A DNA stretch of 64,000 bases from Cryobacterium sp. PH31-L1 (lineage in GTDB: Bacteria > Actinomycetota > Actinomycetes > Actinomycetales > Microbacteriaceae). The notes beneath the pieces were generated by a model. That model made no database searches. It was given only the letters and a program-made list of their open reading frames with translations, and was not told the origin of the DNA. The DNA is taken from assembly GCF_030063145.1 (NCBI RefSeq), contig NZ_JASISM010000003.1:62001-126000 (forward strand). Direction: 5' to 3'. Numbering within the stretch: the stretch's first letter is position 1; every line of letters begins with the position of its first letter. The translations under genes were made by a program, and so were the position numbers. Positions 44,410-52,925 of the stretch are shown here, piece by piece.

Positions 44410-44760
44410 ATGTCACTCACCACCCAGTCCCGTACGCTGCCGATGGCCATCATGACCTACCTCGAACGCAGCGCCAGCGCGAAGCCCGCCTCCGCGCGAG
44501 CAACCTTCACCGAAAACGCGGTCGTCATTGATGACGGCAAGACCTACACGGGCGAGACGGCCATCACCGCCTGGCTCGCCGGCAGCGCCGCCGAATTCGA
44601 GTACACGACCACCCAGCTGCGCACCGAGAAGGACGAGTCGTCGACGACCGTCGTCAACCGCGTCGAGGGCAACTTTCCGGGCCGCAGCGTCGACCTGAAC
44701 TACCGCTTCGAGCTCGACGCCGAGAGCGGCCTGATTCAGGCCCTCACCATCTCGATCTAG
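44410..44760 (+). CDS. SnoaL/NTF2-like protein
   Basis: A 116-residue protein of the nuclear-transport-factor-2-like fold: helix [34 protein letters not shown] and [20 protein letters not shown], then strands to [15 protein letters not shown]. Start ATG 44410 follows GGAGG. The stop shares a CTAG with the cofE stop on the other strand. It is divergent from cofC. A link with F420 is suggested by position only; no catalytic residues are evident. Confidence 0.72.
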   Translation: MSLTTQSRTLPMAIMTYLERSASAKPASARATFTENAVVIDDGKTYTGETAITAWLAGSAAEFEYTTTQLRTEKDESSTTVVNRVEGNFPGRSVDLNYRFELDAESGLIQALTISI

Positions 44761-45545
44761 CTTTTACCGGCCGCTGCAGCCAACCCGGCCGCGAATCCCT
44801 CGCCATACCCTTCAGCGCGCGCCTCGGCCGTGCCGAGCCGGAACATGTCGGTGTCGCTCGGGCGCTGCAGCGCCCGAGCGCCCGCGACATCCAGCTCGGC
44901 GACCAGCCGGCCGAGTCCGCGCACCACGGCGACCGGGTTGCCGCTGGTCTTGCCCTTGACCAGGTCGGCGGCGCCGGCGATCTCGTCGGCGACCGCCGCG
45001 ACGGTGACGTCGAGGCGGCGACCAGAGACATCCGCTGTGCCTCGCAGGTCGTCGAGCACGGCGAGCCCGGCCGCGCCGATGGCGATGTCGGTCTGGCCTT
45101 CCCGCCAGGGGCGCCCGGCGGTGTCCGTGATCAGCACGCCGAGGCGCAGCCCGGTGCGTTCGCGGAGTGCAGCGCAGATCGCGCGCGCCGACCCATCCGG
45201 ATCGACCGGCAGCAGCAGCACCACACCCTCGGGCGCATTGCTGGTGTCCACGCCTGCCGCCGCCATGACGAGGCCCTGCCGGTTCTCGACGATGCGGGTG
45301 ACCCCGCCCGGGTGCGCCCGCGACGCCACGACGCGCACGGTCTCGTCGGTGATCGCCTGCTCGCGGTCGGCGGCCTGAACGACGCGCCCCTCCGCCTTGG
45401 AGACGATCTTGCTGGTCACCGCCACAATGTCGCCGTCAACGAGGCGGGATTGCGCGGCTTCAGCGATCAGGTCCGCGAGGTCGTCTCCGGCAGCGATCTC
45501 GCCGAAACCCCCGAGTGTGAATACTTTCAGACCGAACAGTTCCAT
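44757..45545 (-). CDS. cofE: Coenzyme F420-0:L-glutamate ligase
   Basis: A 262-residue GTP-dependent ligase that adds glutamate residues to F420-0, completing F420. [20 protein letters not shown] at the N-terminus, [15 protein letters not shown] and [19 protein letters not shown] are signatures of CofE. It is the stand-alone form, without the FMN-reductase-like domain that mycobacterial FbiB carries; that domain must be elsewhere or not needed. ATG 45545 fits the family start; a GTG at 45593 overlapping the stop of the LLM gene (TAGTG) would add 16 residues. Confidence 0.92.
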   Translation of the reverse strand: MELFGLKVFTLGGFGEIAAGDDLADLIAEAAQSRLVDGDIVAVTSKIVSKAEGRVVQAADREQAITDETVRVVASRAHPGGVTRIVENRQGLVMAAAGVDTSNAPEGVVLLLPVDPDGSARAICAALRERTGLRLGVLITDTAGRPWREGQTDIAIGAAGLAVLDDLRGTADVSGRRLDVTVAAVADEIAGAADLVKGKTSGNPVAVVRGLGRLVAELDVAGARALQRPSDTDMFRLGTAEARAEGYGEGFAAGLAAAAGKS

Positions 45546-45592
45546 GGCCCCCACTTCGGCGGCGGCAGCGTCGGGCAGCGAATCGTGCGGCA

Positions 45593-46594
45593 CTAGCGCA
45601 CCAGTTTCGGCAGAACGGATGCGCCGAAGACGTCGATCCACTGTTTTTGGTTGCGGCCCACGTTGTGCAGGTAGATGCGGTCGAAACCGAGGTCGACGAA
45701 CCTCTGAATGTATTTGCGGTGGTCGTCGGGGTCGGCCGAGATGATCATGCGGCCCTCGAAGTCCTCCGGGCGCACCAGTTTGGCCAGCTGCTCGAACTCG
45801 AAGGGTGAACGGATGTCGCTCTTCGGAAATCGCATGCCGCCGTTCGGCCACTCGTGCAGCGCATTGGCCATCGCCTCTTCGTCGGTCTCGGCCCAGCTCA
45901 GGTGCAGCTGCAGCACCCTGGGCATCGTCGAGGGGTCTTTTCCGGCCTCGCGCGCACCGTCGTCGAACTTGCCGAACAGCATCGAGATCTTCTCCAGCGG
46001 GGCGCCGACCGTGATCAGGCCGTCGGCCAGTCGGCCGGCGCGCTTGGCGGTGACCGGGCCGGCGGTGGCGACGAGAATTTCGGGGGCGACCGGTGGCATC
46101 GTCCACAGCCGGGTCGACTCGAGCTTGAAGAACTGGCCGGAGTGCTTGACGTCCCGGCCGGCCAGGGAACCGGCGAACAGTTTGGAGATGATCTCGATGG
46201 CCTCGAACATGCGGTTGATGCGCTCGGGGGCCTCGGGCCAGTAGCCGCCCACGATGTGTTCGTTCAGAGCTTCTCCGCTACCCAGGCCCAGCCAGTGTCG
46301 GCCGGGATACATCGAGGCGAGCGTCGCCGAGGCCTGGGCGACCATGGCCGGGTGCCAGCGGAACGTCGGTGCGGTCACGCCGGGCCCGAAGTTGCCGGTG
46401 GTGCGCTCGGCGATCGAGGCGAGCACGCTCCAGACGAAGCTCGACTGCCCCTGCGCCGGAACCCAGGGCTGAAAGTGGTCGGCCGCCATCACGCCGGTGA
46501 AACCGTGCTGCTCGGCGTAGGCCGAGAGTGCGACCGCTTCGGCAGGTGGAAACTGCTCCAACATGGCCGCATAGCCAATTTGCAACTGGGTCAC
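45593..46594 (-). CDS. LLM-class F420-dependent oxidoreductase, Fgd-related
   Basis: A 333-residue LLM protein similar to Fgd: [38 protein letters not shown] and [15 protein letters not shown] are conserved, and the His and Trp of the F420 site are kept, but the Fgd substrate region differs. It fits the group of F420-dependent G6PDH-related enzymes (TIGR03557, from memory), whose substrates are unknown. The start GTG 46594 has GGAAAGG five bases upstream. It precedes cofE with one-base overlap, so it is co-expressed with F420 synthesis. Confidence 0.87.
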   Translation of the reverse strand: MTQLQIGYAAMLEQFPPAEAVALSAYAEQHGFTGVMAADHFQPWVPAQGQSSFVWSVLASIAERTTGNFGPGVTAPTFRWHPAMVAQASATLASMYPGRHWLGLGSGEALNEHIVGGYWPEAPERINRMFEAIEIISKLFAGSLAGRDVKHSGQFFKLESTRLWTMPPVAPEILVATAGPVTAKRAGRLADGLITVGAPLEKISMLFGKFDDGAREAGKDPSTMPRVLQLHLSWAETDEEAMANALHEWPNGGMRFPKSDIRSPFEFEQLAKLVRPEDFEGRMIISADPDDHRKYIQRFVDLGFDRIYLHNVGRNQKQWIDVFGASVLPKLVR

Positions 46595-46702
46595 TGTGAC
46601 CTTTCCGCGCTCAAGAATGTTGTACCCATTCAATCTCAACACAGCCGGGGCCGCTTCCGATACCGCCACCTGGCATCCGCTTCAGGCTTATAGGCTTGAC
46701 GA

Positions 46703-47539
46703 ATGCGCATTGCCACGTGGAACGTCAACTCCGTTCGTGCCCGCTCCGGGCGAATCGTCGACTGGATGGAACGCGAGGACATCGACGTTCTCGCCATGCA
46801 GGAGATCAAGTGCAAGCCGGAGCAATTTCCGTCGCAGGCTTTCGAGGATGCCGGTTACGACCTGGCCATTCACGGCCTCAGTCAGTGGAACGGTGTGGCG
46901 TTCGCGAGCCGGGAACCGATGACGGATGTTGTCACCAGCTTTCCGAATATGCCCGGCTTCCAGAAAGGGTCCGTTGGCCCTGACCAGCCGCTCGAGGCGC
47001 GCGCGCTCGGCGTGACCGTGAACGACCTGCGGCTGTGGAGCCTCTACGTGCCGAACGGTCGCGCGCTCGGCGACCCGCACTACGCCTACAAGCTGGCCTG
47101 GCTGAAGGCGCTCCAGACCCACGCGGCCGAGGAACTCAGCCAGCACCCCGCGCTCGCGCTGGCCATGATGGGCGACTGGAACGTCGCGCCCCGCGACGAA
47201 GACATGGGCGACCCGAGCTTCGTGCCCGGGCGCTCGACACACATCTCGCCCGAGGAGAGGGCGGCGTTCGACGGGTTCGAACGGGCAGGACTGACCGACG
47301 TCGTGCGGCCGATCGTGCCCGAAGGATTCACCTTCTGGGACTACAAGCAGCTGCGCTTTCCGCGCAACGAGGGCATGCGCATCGACTTCATCCTCGGCTC
47401 GCCCGCCTTCGCCGACCTGGTGACGGATGCCAGCATCCACCGGAACGAACGCAAGGGTGACGCCCCGAGCGACCATGTGCCGGTGCTCGTCGACCTCGAT
47501 CTCGGCGGCGATGACGACGACCGCCCGATGATCTTCTAG
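46703..47539 (+). CDS. xth: Exodeoxyribonuclease III (AP endonuclease)
   Basis: A 278-residue Mg-dependent DNA repair nuclease that cuts at abasic sites. WNVNSVRARSGRIVDWM (Asn), MQEIKC (metal Glu), GDWNVAPRDEDMG, RIDFILGSP and the final SDHVPVLVDLD (Asp-His) cover all ExoIII motifs. Start ATG 46703 lies close behind a TATAGG hexamer, so the message may be leaderless. It is divergent from the LLM/cofE operon and directly abuts the next gene. Confidence 0.94.
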   Translation: MRIATWNVNSVRARSGRIVDWMEREDIDVLAMQEIKCKPEQFPSQAFEDAGYDLAIHGLSQWNGVAFASREPMTDVVTSFPNMPGFQKGSVGPDQPLEARALGVTVNDLRLWSLYVPNGRALGDPHYAYKLAWLKALQTHAAEELSQHPALALAMMGDWNVAPRDEDMGDPSFVPGRSTHISPEERAAFDGFERAGLTDVVRPIVPEGFTFWDYKQLRFPRNEGMRIDFILGSPAFADLVTDASIHRNERKGDAPSDHVPVLVDLDLGGDDDDRPMIF

Positions 47540-48124
47540 ATGGCTCTCCCACCCCCACCCGCGTCAGCATCCGTCACCGTTTCCATCACCCGCACGGTCG
47601 ATCCGGAGCGCTTCACCGAGGCGAGCGAGTGGGTGCAGTACGGCATCAACCTCGCGCACAAATACCCCGGGTTTCTTGGGTCGGGTTGGGTGCGGGGCAG
47701 CGAAGATTCCGCGACCTGGAACATGCTCTACCGCTTCTCCGACCCCGAGAGTCTTGAGGCCTGGGAGAATTCCGACGAGCGCACGGAGTGGCTCGAGGCC
47801 GGAACCGACCTGGTGCTCGACGCCCACGTGGAGAAACGCACCGGCATCGAGGGCTGGTTCGACGGCGTGCAACCGGAACCCGGAGTACCCGCACTGGTGC
47901 CGCCGCCGCGCTGGAAGCAAATGATCAGCATCTGGCTCGGTTTCTTTCCGGTCAACCTCGTCTTCACTCTGCTGGTGACCTGGTTGGTTCCCGGCTGGGG
48001 CGACCTCGCAACTGCCCTCAAGGTGCTGCTGTCCACCCTCGCGCTCACGCCACTCATGGCCTACTTCGTGCTGCCGTGGGTGACCCGGATGCTGCGCCCC
48101 TGGCTGCAGAAACCGCCCCGCTAA
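47540..48124 (+). CDS. ABM-domain membrane protein
   Basis: A 194-residue protein with an N-terminal antibiotic-biosynthesis-monooxygenase-like ferredoxin fold (residues about 12-110: VTVSITRTVDPERFTEASEW and FLGSGWVRGSEDSATWNMLY) and a C-terminal hydrophobic hairpin of two or three helices (ISIWLGFFPVNLVFTLLVTW onward). It follows the xth stop with no gap. Similar ABM proteins with a membrane tail are common and uncharacterised; a redox or small-molecule role is a guess. Confidence 0.8.
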   Translation: MALPPPPASASVTVSITRTVDPERFTEASEWVQYGINLAHKYPGFLGSGWVRGSEDSATWNMLYRFSDPESLEAWENSDERTEWLEAGTDLVLDAHVEKRTGIEGWFDGVQPEPGVPALVPPPRWKQMISIWLGFFPVNLVFTLLVTWLVPGWGDLATALKVLLSTLALTPLMAYFVLPWVTRMLRPWLQKPPR

Positions 48125-48140
48125 AGGCGGCAACAGCAAA

Positions 48141-48180
48141 CGGCACCCATCCTCGACCGTATGGCCGAGGATGGGTGCCG
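48141..48180. terminator. Strong bidirectional terminator
   Basis: CGGCACCCATCCTCG (48141-48155) and CGAGGATGGGTGCCG (48166-48180) are perfect 15-base arms around a ten-base loop. It lies between the convergent ABM and putP genes and would end transcription from both. Confidence 0.88.
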
Positions 48181-48204
48181 CCGTGGTGCGAGGTGCGGTG
48201 TTGC

Positions 48205-49707
48205 TTAGACGGACACCTTCTCGGGCGCCACGTACTTCGGGTGGGCCTGTTCGGCGGCCAGATCGAATTCGGCGTCGATCTCAGCGTTCGGCTTGTAGGT
48301 CAGCAGCGAAACGACCACGGCCACGATCAGGCTGGCAGCGAAGCCGGGCACGATCTCGTACAGGATGTCGCCGAGCGGGGAGCTGCCCCAGATGAAGACG
48401 ACGACAGCACCGGTGACCATGGAAGCCAGAGTGCCCCAGGTGGAAAGCTTCTTCCAGTAGAGGGACAGGATGACCACAGGCCCGAAGGCAGCACCGAAAC
48501 CGGCCCAGGCGAAACCGACCAGGTCGAGAATGGTCGAGTTTTGCTGCAGCGCAATGAGTCCGGCGACGACGGCAACGAGCAGTACGCCGACGCGGCCGAG
48601 CATAACCAGCTGCTTGGGGGTCGCATCCTTGCCGACAATCTTGTAGAGATCTTCAACTAGCGCCGACGACGATACGATCAGCTGCGAGGAGATGGTGCTC
48701 ATGATAGCGGCGAGAACGGCAGCCAGCACGAGACCCGCGATGAACGGGTGGAACAGGGTTTGCGACAGCAGCAGGAACACGGTTTCCGGGTTCGAGAGCG
48801 TCAGGTCAGGATTCTGTTGGAAGTACGCGATACCGATGAGGGCTGTTGCGACGGCACCGAGGGCAGTGAGAATCATCCAGCCGATGCCGATGCGGCGACC
48901 CGCCGTGGCATCCTGCGGTGTGCGCAGGGCCATGAAACGCACAATAATGTGCGGCTGACCGACGTACCCCAGGCCCCAGGCGGCAGCGGAGATAACGCCC
49001 AGCACGGATCCGCCGGCGGTGATGGAGAGCAGATCCGGATTGACCGCGCGAATCGAATCGAGTGTGGCGGTGATTCCGCCGGTGGCGTTGAGCGCGACGA
49101 GGGGAACCGCGATCAAGGCGATGAGCATGAGAATGCCCTGGGCGACGTCGGTGAGAGTCGCACCGAGAAAACCGCCGAACAGGGTGTACAGCAGGGTGAC
49201 GCCGGCAACGATCAGCATGCCGGTGAGGAAGGTCGAGCCGAATGAGTTCTCGAAGAACACACCGCCAGCAACCATGCCGGAAGAAACGTAGAAGGTGAAG
49301 AACACCAGAATAATGACGCCGGAGATCACGCGTAGAAGGCGCGACGTGTCCTTGAGTCGGTTTTCGAAGAAACTTGGGATGGTGATCGAGTTCTTCGACA
49401 CAAATGTATAGGAACGCAGCCGCGGGGCCACGAACTTCCAGTTCAACCAAGCGCCGATCGTGAGGCCGATGGCGATCCAGGCTTCTACCAGACCGGACAC
49501 GTAAATCGCTCCGGGAAGCCCCAGGAGCAACCAGCCGGACATGTCGGATGCTCCGGCGCTCAGGGCGGCTGTGCCGGGTTTCAGGCCTCGGCCGGCGAGC
49601 ATATAGTCGTCAAGATCTTTCGTTTGCCGAAAGGCGAAGTACCCGATGGCGACCATGCCAGCGAGGTATAAAACGATCGCAATTATCTGAAAAGTTTGAT
49701 CCGTCAA
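48205..49707 (-). CDS. putP: Sodium/proline symporter
   Basis: A 500-residue sodium:solute symporter with about thirteen helices. FRQTKDLDDYMLAGRGLKPG, GASDMSGWLLLGLPGAIYVS, and GYVGQPHIIVRFMA are strongly PutP-like. The frame extends to 50055, but TTG 49707 preceded by AAAGGA gives the proper N-terminus (TDQTFQIIAIVLYLAGMVAI). Proline uptake for nutrition or osmotic protection is the expected role. Confidence 0.92.
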   Translation of the reverse strand: MTDQTFQIIAIVLYLAGMVAIGYFAFRQTKDLDDYMLAGRGLKPGTAALSAGASDMSGWLLLGLPGAIYVSGLVEAWIAIGLTIGAWLNWKFVAPRLRSYTFVSKNSITIPSFFENRLKDTSRLLRVISGVIILVFFTFYVSSGMVAGGVFFENSFGSTFLTGMLIVAGVTLLYTLFGGFLGATLTDVAQGILMLIALIAVPLVALNATGGITATLDSIRAVNPDLLSITAGGSVLGVISAAAWGLGYVGQPHIIVRFMALRTPQDATAGRRIGIGWMILTALGAVATALIGIAYFQQNPDLTLSNPETVFLLLSQTLFHPFIAGLVLAAVLAAIMSTISSQLIVSSSALVEDLYKIVGKDATPKQLVMLGRVGVLLVAVVAGLIALQQNSTILDLVGFAWAGFGAAFGPVVILSLYWKKLSTWGTLASMVTGAVVVFIWGSSPLGDILYEIVPGFAASLIVAVVVSLLTYKPNAEIDAEFDLAAEQAHPKYVAPEKVSV

Positions 49708-49863
49708 TGGGATTCCTTTGTTGGGATGCCCGACATGCAGGACGTGAATGCCCGCGATTCGGGCAAGCTCAAAGTTCCAGTCTCGCAGAAACACGGGCTT
49801 TTTACCACCCTTTGACCCCAATGCGCCCATCCATCTCGCGAACGTGTGGGATCCTGATTGGTC

Positions 49864-51558
49864 ATGCACACACATGACAGAGCTGTCGGCGTTGACCGCA
49901 AACTGACCAATTATGCCGACCGGGATTTCAGCAAATTCATTCGTCGGGCCTTTCTTGCCTCGGCCGGGCTGGACCCCGAGGACCTCGAACGGCCGGTCGT
50001 CGGCATCGTCAATACCTCCTCGGATTTCACGACCTGCCACCGGGAAATGCCGCAACTCATCGAGAGCGTCAAACGCGGAGTGCTCGAAGCGGGCGGCCTT
50101 CCCTTCGTCTTTCCGGTGATGTCTATCGGTGAGATTCTGACCACACCCACGAGCATGCTTTTTCGCAATCTCATGGCTATGGAACTCGAGGAGCAGCTGG
50201 GCAGCCAGCCGATGGATTCGGTGGTTCTGCTGGGCGGCTGCGACAAGACGGTGCCGGCCGAACTCATGGCGGCGTCGTCGGCCGACATCCCAGCGATTTC
50301 TCTCGTCGTCGGCCCGATGTCTGTCGGAAGTTACAAGGGCGAACGGCTCGGTGCCTGCACCGACTGTCGACGCCTGTGGTCGGAGTTTCGTGCCGGCGCG
50401 ATCGACGAGACGACCATCGGCGAGATCAACCAGGAGCTCGCGCCGACAGCCGGGACCTGCATGGTGATGGGGACGGCCTCGACTATGGCCTGCGTCGTTG
50501 AAGCCATGGGAATGTCGCTCCCCTTCGCGGGTACCGCCCCGGCCGTATCAGCCCACCGGCTGCGGCTCGGCGTGCAGACCGGTCGCCGTGCCGTCGAGAT
50601 TGCGACCGCCGACCGCCGACCGTCGCAGATCATGACCGCCGGAGCCTTCCGTAACGCGGTGACCGTGCTCGCCGCGATCTCCGGCTCGACCAACGCGATC
50701 ATTCACCTCACCGCGATTGCCCGGCGGCTCGGCATTGAACTCGACCTCGACGACTTTCACGAGATCGCGGCGCGCACTCCGCTGCTGGTGGACTGCAAAC
50801 CGGCCGGCCAGAATTACCTGCCGGACATGCACCGCGACGGCGGGGTGCCCGCACTGCTCAAAACCCTCTCTCCGCTGCTCGATCTGGATGTGCTGACCAT
50901 CACCGGCCAGACCCTGGGCGAGGCCCTCGACGGGGCCGTTGCCCCGCAGGCCTGGCAGAGCACGGTGCACGCGCTCGACGATCCGCTCGGACCGACCGGT
51001 GCGCTCGTGGCGTTGACCGGCTCGCTGGCGCCGGACGGCGCCGTGATCAAGGTCGCGGCAGCATCCGCTCGCCTGCTCGTGCACGAGGGGATCGCTGCGG
51101 TGTTCGACTCCCTCGACGACGTGGAGGCCCGGCTCAACGATGAGAGTCTCGCGCTGACCCCGGATCACGTGCTGGTCATGCGCAACATCGGCCCGGTCGG
51201 GGCTGGCATGCCGGAAGCCGGATCGATTCCCATCCCCCGCTATCTGGCCCGGCAGGGCGTTCGGGACATGGTGCGCATCTCCGACGGCCGCATGAGCGGC
51301 ACCGCCTACGGTACGATCGTGCTGCACTGTGCGCCGGAGGCCGCGATCGGCGGGCCGCTCGCCCTGGTTCGTGACGGCGACCGGATTCGGCTCGACGTGC
51401 CTGGTCGCACCGTCGACCTGCTGGTCGACGACGACGAACTCGCCCGTCGGCGGGCCGACCTGCAACTTCCGGCCCTGCCCCCGCGCGGCTGGAGTCGACT
51501 GCATGCGTCGACGGTTCTGCAGGCCCCAGAGGGTGCAGATCTGAGCTTCCTGCAATAG
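49864..51558 (+). CDS. IlvD/Edd-family dehydratase (sugar-acid type)
   Basis: An Fe-S dehydratase of about 564 residues. The cluster cysteines are seen in TTCHREMPQLIE, GGCDKTVPAELMAA and AGTCMVMGTASTMACV; GRMSGTAYGTIVLHCAPEAA is the C-terminal signature. SSDFTTCHREMP and FPVMSIGE resemble arabinonate/xylonate-type dehydratases more than biosynthetic IlvD, which also fits the catabolic neighbours. ATG 49864 has no ribosome site, and TTG 49858 is in frame. It ends 18 bases before a broken FAD-oxidase gene on the other strand. Confidence 0.87.
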   Translation: MHTHDRAVGVDRKLTNYADRDFSKFIRRAFLASAGLDPEDLERPVVGIVNTSSDFTTCHREMPQLIESVKRGVLEAGGLPFVFPVMSIGEILTTPTSMLFRNLMAMELEEQLGSQPMDSVVLLGGCDKTVPAELMAASSADIPAISLVVGPMSVGSYKGERLGACTDCRRLWSEFRAGAIDETTIGEINQELAPTAGTCMVMGTASTMACVVEAMGMSLPFAGTAPAVSAHRLRLGVQTGRRAVEIATADRRPSQIMTAGAFRNAVTVLAAISGSTNAIIHLTAIARRLGIELDLDDFHEIAARTPLLVDCKPAGQNYLPDMHRDGGVPALLKTLSPLLDLDVLTITGQTLGEALDGAVAPQAWQSTVHALDDPLGPTGALVALTGSLAPDGAVIKVAAASARLLVHEGIAAVFDSLDDVEARLNDESLALTPDHVLVMRNIGPVGAGMPEAGSIPIPRYLARQGVRDMVRISDGRMSGTAYGTIVLHCAPEAAIGGPLALVRDGDRIRLDVPGRTVDLLVDDDELARRRADLQLPALPPRGWSRLHASTVLQAPEGADLSFLQ

Positions 51559-51576
51559 GTAGTGTTGGGCTAGGTC

Positions 51577-51993
51577 TCAGGACTGGTCGAGTAACTGCGC
51601 CAAGTGGATGCCGCGCCGGTCGCTGAGATCCTGCAGGGTGGCATGCACCGTTCCCGGCTGCACCACCGCAGTGCGGGCCTCCGCATCGATCGACACGACC
51701 TGGTTCAGGTAGCGGCTGAAATCCAGGATGACGCCGGCACCGATGGCGTTACCGGCCACCGATGTGCCCGCGCCGCGGGAGGTCAGGGGAATCCCCCGGT
51801 CTCGGCACAGCGCCAGGGTCGTGGCGACGTCGTCGGCGTCGCGCGGCAGCACGACGGCCGATGGAACGACGCGGTAGAGCGAGGCGTCCGAGGAATATGC
51901 CGCCCTCGTCGTGTCGTCGTCGCGCACATGCCGCACCCCCCGGGAGCGCAGAGCGGTGGCCAGAGATTGCGACTGGGCGACGACGGTGTGCAT
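51577..51993 (-). pseudogene. N-terminal fragment of an FAD-linked oxidase
   Basis: From ATG 51993 a 138-residue frame carries only the first half of a GlcD/FAD_binding_4 domain: DASLYRVVPSAVVLPRDADD, LTSRGAGTSVAGNAIGAGVI (FAD phosphate loop) and VVQPGTVHATL. It then ends with an unrelated LLDQS tail and a stop. Such proteins normally exceed 400 residues (often 900), so the 3' part is lost, probably in a rearrangement next to the dehydratase gene. A functional short protein is unlikely. Confidence 0.8.
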
Positions 51994-52075
51994 GGGTAGC
52001 AATGCTACCGGCGTCGTATTGTGCACAAAACGCTCCGAAAGTTCTTGCGCCCGAGCCTTTGACTCCCGCCCCAAA

Positions 52076-52092
52076 TTGGATACAGTATCCAA
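52076..52092. promoter_or_regulatory. Perfect 17-bp palindrome, GntR-type operator candidate
   Basis: TTGGATAC-A-GTATCCAA has eight-base perfect arms, 83 bases before the broken FAD-oxidase start and 84 bases before the SDR start. Size and symmetry fit FadR/FCD-type GntR operators, and three such regulators are encoded downstream. Confidence 0.6.
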
Positions 52093-52124
52093 ATGAGTCT
52101 TTGCAACGATGCAATCCAGCCGAC

Positions 52125-52159
52125 ACCCGCTCCCGCTCCCGCACCCGCACCCGCACCCC
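52125..52159. repeat. (A/T)CCCGC hexanucleotide repeat
   Basis: Five to six units of ACCCGC or TCCCGC lie just upstream of the SDR gene, outside any called gene. The 6-base unit resembles the CCCGCT tract in the end of the CMD-like gene (about 53498-53520) and the GGGCGA tract in cofC. Confidence 0.85.
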
Positions 52160-52175
52160 GTGACCGGAGCACGCG

Positions 52176-52925
52176 ATGACCGGCACCACGAATGACTGGC
52201 TCGGCCTGGGCGCGCAGCGAGTCCTCGTGGCGGGTGCCGGGGGAATCGGCACTGCCTGCGCACTCGCCTTCCTGGAGGTTGGTGCCCAGGTTGTTGTGGC
52301 CGATCTCAGCCCAGAACACCTCGCCGAGCTGGATCCGCGCATCATCGGCGTACAGGCGGACCTGACGACCACGGCCGGGTGCAAGAGCGTGGTCGCCACC
52401 GCGGTGGAACGCCTCGGCGGCCTCGATGTGCTCGTGCATGCGGTCGGGATCAACCATCGGGTTCCCGTGCTCGACCTGAACGACGACGACTGGCAGCGCA
52501 TCCTCGACGTCAACCTCTCCAGTGCATTCCGTCTCGGCAAGGCGGCCGGCCGAATCATGATCGATGCCGGCTACGGGCGTCAGGTGTTCTGCTCCTCGGT
52601 TTCGAGCACCCTCGCCCACGCCGACCACGCGCCGTACGCGGCGAGCAAGGGTGGCCTCAACCAGCTCGTGCGGGTGATGGCGCGCGAATGGGCCGCTTCC
52701 GGCGTCACGGTCAATGCCATCGCGCCGGGTTACACCGAGACCGAGCTGACCCGCGCCCACCTGGACCGGCCCGGAATGCGCGACCACTACACCGAGCTCG
52801 TTCCGGCCGGACGGCTAGGCACTGTGGATGACCTCACTGGTTCCGTGCTCTTTCTGGCCTCCCGCCAGGCGGCCTTCCTCACCGGTCAGGTCTTGTTCAT
52901 CGACGGCGGGCGAACCCTTGTCTGA
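52176..52925 (+). CDS. SDR-family oxidoreductase
   Basis: A 249-residue classical SDR. The cofactor loop is GAGGIG (residues about 20-25), the usual NNAG is replaced by HAVGIN, catalytic Ser in SSVSST and the YAASK pair (about 151-155) are present, and the end is FIDGGRTLV. Start ATG 52176 has GGAG upstream. It is the first gene of a plus-strand operon with a CMD-like protein, a CoA-transferase and an acyl-CoA dehydrogenase; substrate probably a hydroxy acid, which is inference. Confidence 0.86.
   Translation: MTGTTNDWLGLGAQRVLVAGAGGIGTACALAFLEVGAQVVVADLSPEHLAELDPRIIGVQADLTTTAGCKSVVATAVERLGGLDVLVHAVGINHRVPVLDLNDDDWQRILDVNLSSAFRLGKAAGRIMIDAGYGRQVFCSSVSSTLAHADHAPYAASKGGLNQLVRVMAREWAASGVTVNAIAPGYTETELTRAHLDRPGMRDHYTELVPAGRLGTVDDLTGSVLFLASRQAAFLTGQVLFIDGGRTLV

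Noticed and set aside
44757-46106. 449-residue fusion protein ending in CofE
   Set aside because: Upstream codons overlap the LLM gene in another frame and read as Arg-rich nonsense; the CofE part begins at 45545 or 45593.
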